From Paenibacillus_F sp047238265 (GTDB taxonomy: Bacteria; Bacillota; Bacilli; Paenibacillales; NBRC-103111): DNA of 64,000 nucleotides. Location of the stretch: NCBI RefSeq assembly GCF_047238265.1, contig NZ_JBDFMM010000001.1:682001-746000 (forward strand), written 5' to 3'. This document shows, in pieces, positions 1 to 7,828 of the stretch (position 1 is the stretch's first letter; every line of letters begins with the position of its first letter). The notes below the pieces were generated by a model, which made no database searches, had not been told where the DNA came from, and was given only the letters and a program-made list of their open reading frames with translations. The position numbers and the translations under genes are program-made.

Positions 1-1
1 T

Positions 2-73
2 TTCGAGACCAAGCCGTCCAAGCCGCATCCGTGCGATAACGGCGGTCACACAGGCAGTCCGACATGTAGATGA
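2..73 (+). CDS. C-terminal fragment of an upstream gene (partial)
   Basis: An open frame enters from the left edge and ends at TGA 71-73, giving 23 residues rich in Pro, Gly, Thr and Cys, ending in PTCR. The stop overlaps the ATG of the next gene in an ATGA arrangement, which is typical of translational coupling and is the main reason to believe this frame is coding. The fragment is too short to identify. A kinase or another part of the lasso-peptide or HPr-rel-A set would fit the neighbours, but that is a guess. Confidence 0.35.
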   Translation, partial: FETKPSKPHPCDNGGHTGSPTCR

Positions 74-1194
74 CCCAGCCCCTCGTCCGATTTTTGAACG
101 ACCTGTATGTGGATCACGGTGCATTCTCCTTCACTGAGGAAGAATACGGGCAGATCGCGGAAGACTTGGACTTATTCTCCATCACGGCTCAGGTGTACCA
201 CATGCTGAAAGAGAAAGGGAGACTCGGTGAGCTCCCCCTCTTTCTCCAGGATCATCTGAAACGCAAGGCGGAGGCGACGCTGTTCCAGAACTTGCTTCTC
301 AAGACCGAAACCGACCGGCTGCTCCGGTTGTTTGAGGAAGCGGGACTTCAGGTCCTGCTGCTTAAAGGGGTTTATTTCAGCGAACGGTATTACGGCGGTT
401 TTGGAGTAAGAGGGACGACAGATATTGACGTTTTTGTCCGGCCGGAAAACCTTTCCGAAGCGGCTGCTATTGTTGAAACTTTAGGATTCGAACGATTTGA
501 CGAATCGGATGCAAGCCATCACGTTGTATTTACCAGAGAAGGAGCCTCAGGCCGCCTTCCTATAACGGTTGAAATTCATTGGGGACTTGTGGAGTTTCGT
601 ACGGCATCCATCGATTACGAGTCATTTTGGAGCCAATCCCTTCCCTTGAAGGACTATGCGCATATCCGGAGAATGAACGACTCGGATACATTTTACAGTA
701 TATGTTTACACGGTTCCCAACACAGAATGAATTCTCTGCGTTACTTCTTGGACGTTGTTCATTTGCTGCTGCAAGCGGATATTGAATCTTACAGGAAGGG
801 AGTAGTCCAGCGGGCCGTCCGGGAACGCACCCTTAAAAGAATGAAAGCTGTTCTCGGAGCCGTCGCTTATCTCTTCCCGGGGCTTCGGGCTATAGTATCC
901 GTTAAACCGTCCGTTCCGCCCATGTGGTCCTACTCACTTATTCGCAGAGTCCAGCACGGACGTAAGGGAGTTGCGAACGCGGTTTATATTATAATTTATC
1001 ACCTGACACAGGTGTACGACAGGCCTTTACATTCGGGAGCCTGGTTCTGCAATTATCTTTTCCCCTATGTCCACCCCGCTTTGCTGGGACTGGAAGGAGT
1101 GAGGAGCATTTCCCGCTGGAAGCATGTTAAATCAGTTTATGCTGAAAGGTGGAAACGCTTGTCTCGTCACGTGAAAATGAAAAAATATGTTTAG
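70..1194 (+). CDS. nucleotidyltransferase family protein (NTP_transf_5 type)
   Basis: A 374-residue protein of the uncharacterised nucleotidyltransferase family PF14907. Visible signatures are LLLKG (residues 96-100) and GVRGTTDIDVFV (112-123), where D118 and D120 would be the metal-binding aspartates of the polymerase-beta fold. Members sit beside lasso-peptide maturation genes in Paenibacillus-type clusters, and beside PqqD-like and HprK-like genes in HPr-rel-A sets; the substrate is generally unknown. The start overlaps the stop of the preceding frame (ATGA) and has no clear Shine-Dalgarno site, so coupled translation is likely. The next gene encodes a PqqD-like protein 12 bases downstream, which supports a joint function in modifying a peptide or a surface molecule. 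Confidence 0.8.
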   Translation: MTQPLVRFLNDLYVDHGAFSFTEEEYGQIAEDLDLFSITAQVYHMLKEKGRLGELPLFLQDHLKRKAEATLFQNLLLKTETDRLLRLFEEAGLQVLLLKGVYFSERYYGGFGVRGTTDIDVFVRPENLSEAAAIVETLGFERFDESDASHHVVFTREGASGRLPITVEIHWGLVEFRTASIDYESFWSQSLPLKDYAHIRRMNDSDTFYSICLHGSQHRMNSLRYFLDVVHLLLQADIESYRKGVVQRAVRERTLKRMKAVLGAVAYLFPGLRAIVSVKPSVPPMWSYSLIRRVQHGRKGVANAVYIIIYHLTQVYDRPLHSGAWFCNYLFPYVHPALLGLEGVRSISRWKHVKSVYAERWKRLSRHVKMKKYV

Positions 1195-1206
1195 GAGATT
1201 CGCTGG

Positions 1207-1524
1207 ATGAACAAAAAATTCAGGCGCCATCAGGATACGGAAGTTATGCTTTTGGACGGGGAATACGTGATTATGCAAATGAACAGGCAAAGCATCACGA
1301 AAGTTAACGAAGTAGGCGGTATGATTTGGTCACTGCTTGCCGAGGCCAGAACCGTGCATGAACTTGTGTTGTGTTTGCAAGATCATTATGAGACGACTTA
1401 TGAAACGGCGGAAAACGACATTCATCTGTTTTTGCGGCAGCTTGAAGAATACGACCTGGTTGAAATTATAGAAGCCGTAGAGAAAGAATCAACCCCGTTA
1501 CCGTATCGTTCGGCATTTACGTAA
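1207..1524 (+). CDS. PqqD-family peptide-binding protein (RRE-like)
   Basis: A 105-residue protein with the PqqD / RiPP recognition-element pattern: an N-terminal beta hairpin (VMLLDGEYVIMQMN), the asparagine turn VNEVGGMIWSLL near residues 34-45, and a helical region ending in FLRQLEEYDLVEII. PqqD proteins present a leader peptide to a modifying enzyme; in lasso clusters the equivalent is the B1 protein, usually followed by the B2 protease. No B2-like gene follows here: the exopolysaccharide operon starts about 130 bases downstream. An AGGAGATTCGCTGG stretch just before the ATG supplies the ribosome binding site. It either belongs to a RiPP cluster extending left of the window or to an HPr-rel-A-like set. 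Confidence 0.75.
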   Translation: MNKKFRRHQDTEVMLLDGEYVIMQMNRQSITKVNEVGGMIWSLLAEARTVHELVLCLQDHYETTYETAENDIHLFLRQLEEYDLVEIIEAVEKESTPLPYRSAFT

Positions 1525-1542
1525 ACTAGCATTTAATCGCAC

Positions 1543-1572
1543 TTGAAAAAAGGATCTTGTTGCACATGTAAT
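1543..1572 (+). promoter_or_regulatory. candidate sigma-A promoter of the exopolysaccharide operon
   Basis: A TTGAAA -35 (1543-1548) and a TGTAAT -10 (1567-1572) are separated by 18 bases, upstream of the chain-length gene and downstream of the PqqD stop. Position and spacing fit the main operon promoter; it is inferred from sequence only. Confidence 0.5.
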
Positions 1573-1588
1573 GATACATTTCGTATCA
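1572..1588. promoter_or_regulatory. inverted repeat at the operon start (candidate operator)
   Basis: TGATAC and GTATCA are perfect 6-base arms around a 5-base spacer (TGATAC-ATTTC-GTATCA), overlapping the end of the -10 and the expected transcription start. A repressor site is a natural reading. No regulator gene lies beside it in the window. Confidence 0.45.
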
Positions 1589-1657
1589 AACACGCGTGAA
1601 AATGGTACGAATTTGATAAAGGTAAGGCATTCCACTCCACTGGAGGTCAGAATCATT

Positions 1658-2416
1658 ATGGAACTCGACTTGAAAGAGTACCTGCATATTATTCGAAAAC
1701 GGATTTGGCTGATCGCTGCGATCGTAGTCCTTTCATGTCTGGTGACAGGTTTAGTCAGCTATTTCTATATAAAACCACAGTATGCGGCCAGTACAAAATT
1801 AATTGTGAATTCCTCTTATCAAGCGGAGGGAGTTTCCAGAATCGATTACGGCGAAGTCAGCGCGAGCCTCATGCTGGTGAACACCTACAAAGAGATTATT
1901 CAGACGCCGGCCATTATGGATAAAGTGTCGGCCCAACTGCCTGAACTTCAATTGACAGCCGACGAGATCATTTCGATGGTAAAAGTCAGTGCCGTTAATG
2001 AAACGCAGGTGTTGACCATTACGGTCACCGACTATAGTCACGATACGGCCGTAAAACTCGTGAATGCGATCTCGAATGTCTTCAAAACGGATATTCCCCA
2101 AATTATGAAGGTCGACAACGTCACGCTGCTAAATCAGGCCAAACTGCAAGAAGCACCTTTCCCGGTTAAGCCGAACCCCAAAATAAATATCGCGATCGCC
2201 TTGATCTTATCGGCGTTAATCGGAGTCGGTTTGGCATTCCTGTTGGAGTATCTGGACGACACGCTCAAGTCGGAAAAAGAAATTGAACAGTATCTCGGAC
2301 TTCCCACATTAACGGTAATCAGCCGGATTAAAGCATCGGATGCACAGAGTAATGCTCCATCCAAACCGGAACAGAAAGTTGTAGGTGAATCGGTCTATGC
2401 CGGCGTTAACCAATAA
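1658..2416 (+). CDS. epsA: Wzz/YveK-family chain-length regulator and kinase modulator (EpsA-like)
   Basis: A 252-residue polysaccharide co-polymerase of the YveK/CpsC type. It has one N-terminal membrane helix (about residues 15-38), an extracytoplasmic domain, and a second helix (about 180-200) preceded by the proline-rich PFPVKPNPK motif and followed by EYLDDTLKSE, the classic Wzz layout. In Gram-positive bacteria it activates the separately encoded tyrosine kinase, which overlaps its 3' end here. The frame stays open upstream to 1571, but the ATG at 1658 has GGAGG at 1642-1646 and begins with the usual MELDLKEYL, so it is preferred. It is the first gene of the exopolysaccharide operon. 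Confidence 0.88.
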   Translation: MELDLKEYLHIIRKRIWLIAAIVVLSCLVTGLVSYFYIKPQYAASTKLIVNSSYQAEGVSRIDYGEVSASLMLVNTYKEIIQTPAIMDKVSAQLPELQLTADEIISMVKVSAVNETQVLTITVTDYSHDTAVKLVNAISNVFKTDIPQIMKVDNVTLLNQAKLQEAPFPVKPNPKINIAIALILSALIGVGLAFLLEYLDDTLKSEKEIEQYLGLPTLTVISRIKASDAQSNAPSKPEQKVVGESVYAGVNQ

Positions 2417-3083
2417 CCGCTTAATTACGCATGTCAATCCTAAGTCGAATATTGCCGAAGCCTATCGAACTTTGCGTACGAACATACAATTCTCTTCTAT
2501 CGATCAGGAAATCCGGAGCGTTCTCGTTACCTCTGCACAACCTGAAGAAGGGAAGTCGACAACGGCCGCCAATCTTGCCGTAGCTTACGCTCAGGAGAAC
2601 AAGAAAGTCTTGTTAATCGATGCGGATCTAAGAAAACCGACCTTGCACAAGGTATTTAACGTTTCTAACCGTTCCGGACTCACTCATGTGCTTGTAAACC
2701 AGGATCAATTCGAGGATGCGCTAGCCGACGCCGGAATTCCTAATCTGACCCTACTTCCGTCGGGTCCGGTTCCGCCGAATCCGGCTGAATTGCTGGGCTC
2801 CAATCGTATGGTCACCCTGCTTGAAGAGGTCGGCGACTGGTATGACATGGTCATTATCGACTCACCCCCGCTGCTGGCTGTAACGGATTCGCAAATTTTG
2901 GCGGCTAAAGCGGACGGAGTCGTTCTTGTCCTCAATCATGGCAAAGTTAAACGCGATCGGGCACAGAAAGCATTGTCGCAGCTTCAATATGTGAAAGCGC
3001 GTGTTCTTGGTGTGGTGCTTAACAACAAAGCCTATTCCAAAAAAGAATCTTCCTATTACTACTATTACGGCGAGAAAGCCTAA
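2397..3083 (+). CDS. epsB: CpsD/CapB-family bacterial tyrosine kinase (EpsB-like)
   Basis: BY-kinase of 228 residues that autophosphorylates and, with the preceding membrane modulator, controls polymer length and export. Walker A is SAQPEEGKST (46-55), Walker A' is VLLIDADLR (71-79), and Walker B is MVIIDSPP (151-158). The C-terminus ends in a run of five tyrosines followed by GEKA, the expected autophosphorylation cluster. The gene overlaps the end of the chain-length gene. GTG 2385 is possible, but ATG 2397 has GTAGGTG nine bases upstream and is preferred. The EAR-like RNA and a terminator follow immediately. Confidence 0.9.
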   Translation: MPALTNNRLITHVNPKSNIAEAYRTLRTNIQFSSIDQEIRSVLVTSAQPEEGKSTTAANLAVAYAQENKKVLLIDADLRKPTLHKVFNVSNRSGLTHVLVNQDQFEDALADAGIPNLTLLPSGPVPPNPAELLGSNRMVTLLEEVGDWYDMVIIDSPPLLAVTDSQILAAKADGVVLVLNHGKVKRDRAQKALSQLQYVKARVLGVVLNNKAYSKKESSYYYYYGEKA

Positions 3084-3087
3084 TAAA

Positions 3088-3220
3088 CGGTCTGTTGTCC
3101 GGTTCAGGTTATGTCTACTGCACCTTTATCACTGTAGGCACTCGGTCATTCTGTGGGCGCAAATGCGCCTTAGACGTTTATCGTCGAGGGGATGATGTGA
3201 GGAGGGGTTCGATGCCCCGG
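3088..3220 (+). ncRNA. candidate EAR (eps-associated) antitermination RNA
   Basis: The stretch between the epsB-like and epsC-like genes has no convincing ORF but folds readily. GTCTAC 3113-3118 pairs with GTAGGC 3134-3139 (one G-U), GGCGC 3156-3160 with GCGCC 3165-3169 around AAAT, GACG 3173-3176 with CGTC 3182-3185, and GGGG 3204-3207 with CCCC 3215-3218. In Bacillus subtilis the EAR element sits in exactly this epsB-epsC position and lets polymerase read through terminators in the long eps operon. A true terminator follows here. The identification rests on gene position and structure; no covariance search was possible. Confidence 0.6.
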
Positions 3221-3236
3221 TTTTCTATTAAAAATT

Positions 3237-3282
3237 CGAGCTATGTTGTTTTGCTCCAAAAACAATATAGCTCGTTCTTTTA
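3237..3282 (+). terminator. intrinsic terminator inside the eps operon
   Basis: A long hairpin, CGAGCTATGTTGTTTT paired with AAAACAATATAGCTCG (one G-U pair), is followed by TTCTTTTATT. It lies between epsB and epsC, so downstream expression would need read-through, matching the EAR-like RNA just upstream. Confidence 0.75.
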
Positions 3283-3312
3283 TTAGATTATGAATCAGAT
3301 GGAGGAAAGCAA

Positions 3313-3360
3313 ATGAAGAACGCCGTTCGAGAACAAGAAAAAGCCTGCACTTCCTGTTGA
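3313..3360 (+). CDS. possible 15-residue leader peptide
   Basis: GGAGGAAAGC is spaced ideally before ATG 3313, which opens a short frame encoding MKNAVREQEKACTSC and ending at TGA 3358-3360. It lies between the terminator and epsC. The strong ribosome binding site is the only evidence; it could be a regulatory leader, the remnant of a lost gene, or chance. Confidence 0.35.
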   Translation: MKNAVREQEKACTSC

Positions 3361-3431
3361 CGGAAATGATTGCGGGAATTTGATCGGTTGGGTTCACTAA
3401 AAGTTTGCTGAAAAAAGTGGAGGGTACCCTA

Positions 3432-5301
3432 ATGGTTTTGGAAAAAAGGAAATTGATACTCGTCGCAACGGATATGATCATTGTAGCGGCAACCATTTTT
3501 TGTTCTTATCTTATACGTTTTGATGGGCATGTACCCGATTTGTATCAAAATCAGATTGGGATTTATATCGCGTCGTCACTGTTTATTTTCGCGGCCAGTT
3601 TCCACTTTTTTAAGCTGTATAACCGGATATGGCAATACGCGAGCGTGGGAGAGACTGTACTCCCTGATTAGAGCGTCCTTAGTGGCTGGTGCGATTTCCT
3701 ACCTTTTTGTTTACATCGTAACCGGAAAAACCATACCGATCTCCGTGTTTATCGGCGCGATCCAATCTAATTTATTTTTGACCGGCGGAGTAAGATTCGC
3801 ATGGAGAATGTTTACCGATCACTATCAACGCAAGAAAGAACATCAGAACAAAGCTTTAATTATCGGGGCAGGGGACTGCGGAAGTATTATAGCCAAAGAA
3901 TTAAAACAAAATCAGGCATCGATCATGACTCCTGTAGCGTTTATCGATGATGATCCGCGCAAACAAAAGTCACAAATTTACGGAATCCCTGTTGTAGGGA
4001 ATCGACAGAGCATTATAGATACAGTAAACAAATATGAAATTCATGACATAATTATTGCCATCCCTTCAGCGTCAAAAAAAGAATTATCCGCAATCATTGA
4101 AATCTGTAAGGCAACCAAAGCGAATTTGAAAATCATTCCGATTCTAAATGATCTTATAAGCGGCAAAGTAAGCATAAAAGAAATCAGAGACGTAGAGGTT
4201 GAGGATCTGCTGGGAAGGGAACCTATAAAAACCGATTTGAAAGACATCGCTAATTATGTCGAACAAAAAACGGTGCTCATCACTGGAGCGGGCGGTTCTA
4301 TAGGATCGGAGCTTTGCAGACAAATCGCTCCCTTTCATCCTTCCAAACTATTGCTGTTGGGACACGGCGAAAACAGTATTTATACCATTGAGATGGAGCT
4401 GAGATCCAAGTTCCCTGAACTTCCCATCGAGACGCTGATTGCCGATGTCCAGGACCGGGAACGGATAGATCTTATTTTTCAACGATACGGCCCACAAGTT
4501 GTGTTTCATGCTGCGGCCCATAAACATGTCCCTCTGATGGAAAGAAACCCTTCCGAAGCCATTAAAAACAATGTGTTCGGAACTAAAAATGTAGCCGAAT
4601 GCGCGGACCGCTATGGAGCGGAGAGGTTTGTTCTTATTTCGACGGATAAGGCCGTTAACCCGACCAGCGTAATGGGAACAACCAAACGGATTGCGGAAAT
4701 GCTCGTTCAGAGCTTGAACACAAATAGCAATACTCTTTTTGCTGCGGTACGGTTTGGTAATGTGCTGGGGAGTCGTGGGAGTGTTATACCCCGATTTAAG
4801 CAGCAGATTAAAAACGGAGGGCCTGTAACCGTTACTCATCCGGAAATGATCCGCTACTTCATGACCATTCCGGAAGCTGTGCAGCTGGTCATTCAAGCCG
4901 GGGCGTTGGCCAAGGGAGGGGAAGTTTTTATCCTTGACATGGGGGCACCGGTTAAAATTTACGATCTTGCCAGAGATCTAATCCGTCTTTCAGGTTTTGA
5001 ACCCGAGGTGGATATAAGAATAGAGTATTCGGGGATCCGGCCGGGGGAAAAATTATTCGAGGAGCTGCTCACGGATGAGGAAGGAATCAGTTCCACGAAG
5101 CATAACCGCATTTTTATTGGAAAGCCGTCCAGTCTGCAGCGGTCCTTACTTGAATTTGAAATTAAAAAGCTGGAAGGCGTGCTAAAGGAAGAAGCGGAAG
5201 TGATTTGCGGAGTGCTTCAAGATATTGTGCCGACCTTTAGAAGCGAGCAGGTAAACGGGGAGGAAAAACCCGAGCAAGAAAAAGAGTTGTCGTTTGTTTG
5301 A
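3432..5301 (+). pseudogene. epsC: UDP-N-acetylglucosamine 4,6-dehydratase EpsC (FlaA1/PglF family), frameshifted
   Basis: Membrane-anchored nucleotide-sugar dehydratase, the first step to UDP-N,N'-diacetylbacillosamine. The N-terminus (MVLEKRKLILVATD, membrane helices, RIWQYASVGE) is in one frame up to GAG 3651-3653; the rest (LYSLIRASLV onwards) is in the +1 frame. Deleting A3654, so that GAGACTG becomes GAGCTG, restores one protein of about 622 residues, normal for the family. It then carries a CoA-binding-like domain, the Rossmann motif TGAGGSIGSE, HAAAHKHVPLMERNP and the STDKAVNPTSVMGTTKR active-site segment. ATG 3432 has GTGGAGGG at 3418-3425. As written the gene is broken, yet every residue after the shift is well conserved, which argues for a sequencing error, a very recent lesion or recoding. 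Confidence 0.85.
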
Positions 5302-5324
5302 CCAAACAGGAGTGAAATATCTAT

Positions 5325-6614
5325 ATGCGACTACTAACAAGTCTGAAAGAACGATTGCTCTCAAGCAAGGTCGGAAGGAATACCGTTTGGATGTTTATAG
5401 CAATAGGAGGCAGAACATTATTCCAGGCGTTGTACGTTATACTCCTTGCTAAAATGCTGGGGCCTCAAGATTTCGGTTCTTTTATGGCCATTATCGCCTT
5501 GTTTACTATGATCATCCCTTTTATAGATATAGGCGAAAGCAATGTGTTGATTATGAAAGTAGCTCGAAAACCGGAACAATTTTCAGTTTATTTCGGGAGT
5601 ACCTTATTTTCTTTGCTTACAGGAAGCCTTATTCTTGGGAGTTTAACCGTCTTAATCAGCTCGTATTTGTATCACACCACCTTACTCATTATTATTCTTT
5701 TGACATTGGGTGAATTAATAATAGGTAAGTTTATTGAGATTATAGGTAAATGTTTTCAAGCGTTTGAACTGTTGAGTTTTACGGCCTTTATTAATGTCCT
5801 GGTAAGTTTTTTAAAAGTTCTCTCAATCTTAGTTATCCTTATTTTTAACGGACAAGTTACTTTAGAAATATTTTCCTGGTATTATTTATCCACTAATTTA
5901 ATTGTTGCGGTTACAGGTTATTTTCTTGTTTTGAAGAAATTGGGCCGTCCTCAACTTAATCTGGTTCATTTAAAAGACGACATCAAAGATGGCATGCATT
6001 TTGCCGTAGGTACTACTTCTAAAACTATTTACAGTGAATTGGATAAAGTGATGCTAAACGGTTTTGTGAGCGCAGAAATTACAGGGATATACTCAGCAGC
6101 TTCCAAGATAATCAATCTGACATTTACACCAATTCAAGCTCTTTTGACTGCAACCTATGCAAGATTCTTCAGATATGGTTCCAAAGACATTGCAAATACA
6201 TATCATTTTGGCAAAAGAATCACAAGGATTACGGCTTTGTATGGCTTAAGCATAGCGATTTTAATCTGGATTTGCGCTCCCCTGGTACCTTTAGTACTGG
6301 GGCAAGGCTATGCGAGTACAGTGGAGGTTTTGTATTACTTGTCTTTAATCCCGTTTCTCCAGTCCATATACTATCCGCTAAGTGACGTGCTGACCGGTGC
6401 CGGGTACCAGTCTTACCGAAGTTATATACAAGTGGCTGCTGTCGTACTTAATGTTGGTTTAAATGTGATTCTGATTCCTTTGCTTTCTTGGAAAGGCGCC
6501 GCACTTTCGGCCATTATTTCACAGGTGTTTATTTGCGCGAGCATCGCTATCTTCTTATTCCTTTTGTTCAAGCGTTCAAAAGCAAAACGCTTATCTAACG
6601 TGGAAATCAATTGA
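5325..6614 (+). CDS. oligosaccharide flippase (Wzx-like, polysaccharide transport family)
   Basis: A 429-residue integral membrane protein with about 12 hydrophobic segments and a short lysine/arginine-rich end. The start (SSKVGRNTVWMFIAIGGRTLFQALYVILLA) and the pattern GPQDFGSFMAII are typical of the PST/MATE flippases that turn undecaprenyl-linked repeat units across the membrane. AGGAGTGAAATATCT precedes ATG 5325. The gene is AT-rich compared with the housekeeping genes to the right, as is common for serotype-specific flippases. It pairs functionally with the polymerase-like gene at 7829-9142 in a Wzx/Wzy route. Confidence 0.85.
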   Translation: MRLLTSLKERLLSSKVGRNTVWMFIAIGGRTLFQALYVILLAKMLGPQDFGSFMAIIALFTMIIPFIDIGESNVLIMKVARKPEQFSVYFGSTLFSLLTGSLILGSLTVLISSYLYHTTLLIIILLTLGELIIGKFIEIIGKCFQAFELLSFTAFINVLVSFLKVLSILVILIFNGQVTLEIFSWYYLSTNLIVAVTGYFLVLKKLGRPQLNLVHLKDDIKDGMHFAVGTTSKTIYSELDKVMLNGFVSAEITGIYSAASKIINLTFTPIQALLTATYARFFRYGSKDIANTYHFGKRITRITALYGLSIAILIWICAPLVPLVLGQGYASTVEVLYYLSLIPFLQSIYYPLSDVLTGAGYQSYRSYIQVAAVVLNVGLNVILIPLLSWKGAALSAIISQVFICASIAIFLFLLFKRSKAKRLSNVEIN

Positions 6615-6631
6615 CTTTAGGGGCTAATCAA

Positions 6632-7804
6632 ATGAAAACAAATTATTCAATTTGGATGCTTGTCGGCCAAGATATTGGAAGCGGGTCTGGTTATTCAAGG
6701 CGTGTCTTGTTTGAATTGGAATTACTATCGCAAAGATATGGAAAGATTATATTGATCTACCCGGAAAGCACTACTTTGCCGGAAGAATTTGAGGATTTGT
6801 GTATCGGCAGGAAAATTCCCTTTAAAAGGCCTGCCTTGCGAAACAGATTTGTCATCGAGCAGCATTTATATGATCTGATGAAAGATATAGGAAAACCGAA
6901 AATTATTTATGGTCAAAATTTGGTGTCCGCCTATCTGCTATCTTCCTTCTCTCAGAAAACAAATATCCCCTTATTTTTTGATTATCATGGCGTTGTTCCC
7001 ATTGAAGCAAGAGAGGCAAGCAAAAATGTAAAGGGATTAATCAAAGAGGGCATCTACAAATACATTGAGAACGTGACGCTCAGAAGAACCTCAACACTAG
7101 TTACAGTTTCTGAAAATTTCAGAGAAACATTAAAGCATAAAAAGGGCACTATCGTACTGCCTATGTTACCTTCCAATTTGTTTCTAAAAAGGGAGGGAAG
7201 TTTGAATAAGATAACCAAAAAAAGTTTGGGGATTCAGGATGATTCCGTTGTATTTTGTTATTTGGGGCAGGCGCAGCACTATCAGATGCCCGAAGCGACA
7301 ATACGGTTATATAAAGACATTGAACAAGCATTAGTGAAAAGTCACTTAATAGTGTTATCTAAGGATATAGACACATTTAAGGAATATGCCAGTAAATATA
7401 AGTTGAAGAATTGGACTGTTTTAAGAGTTTCCCATAATGAAGTGCCTGATTATTTAAATGTTTGTGATTATGGTTTTGTACTCAGAGGTCCTTCTCAAAT
7501 AAATAAAGTAGCTTCACCAACTAAGGTATTAGAATACATTTCCCAAGGGGTTACACCGATTTTCACTGAATATGTGGGAGATTATTCGAAGATATTACCT
7601 CAGCAGCAACTAGGCATCGTTTTTCCCTATGCAAACTTGGATATAGAAAACCCGCTATCGGAAGAAAAGCTAAGGAAATTATTCAGCAATCGAACAGGCA
7701 TAACAAAACGGGAGTTCGAACAAAATTCGTTGAGATTTATTCAACAATACAAGGAGAGACATATCGGCGATTATTTGAACTCGATTCATGCTTGTCTAAG
7801 TTAA
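6632..7804 (+). CDS. glycosyltransferase, GT4-like
   Basis: A 390-residue protein with a two-Rossmann GT-B outline. The N-terminal half contains DYHGVVPIEAREASK, and the C-terminal half has VLRGPSQINKVASPTKVLEYISQGVTP, which fits the donor-binding region where the usual EP(F)G motif is replaced by SPTKVLEY. It probably adds one sugar of the repeat unit; donor and acceptor cannot be read from sequence. A TTG start at 6611 is possible, but TTAGGGGC before ATG 6632 makes that start better. It overlaps or abuts the flippase gene, in the AT-rich serotype-specific part of the operon. Confidence 0.75.
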   Translation: MKTNYSIWMLVGQDIGSGSGYSRRVLFELELLSQRYGKIILIYPESTTLPEEFEDLCIGRKIPFKRPALRNRFVIEQHLYDLMKDIGKPKIIYGQNLVSAYLLSSFSQKTNIPLFFDYHGVVPIEAREASKNVKGLIKEGIYKYIENVTLRRTSTLVTVSENFRETLKHKKGTIVLPMLPSNLFLKREGSLNKITKKSLGIQDDSVVFCYLGQAQHYQMPEATIRLYKDIEQALVKSHLIVLSKDIDTFKEYASKYKLKNWTVLRVSHNEVPDYLNVCDYGFVLRGPSQINKVASPTKVLEYISQGVTPIFTEYVGDYSKILPQQQLGIVFPYANLDIENPLSEEKLRKLFSNRTGITKREFEQNSLRFIQQYKERHIGDYLNSIHACLS

Positions 7805-7828
7805 GAATAAATTTTAAACGGAGATCCT

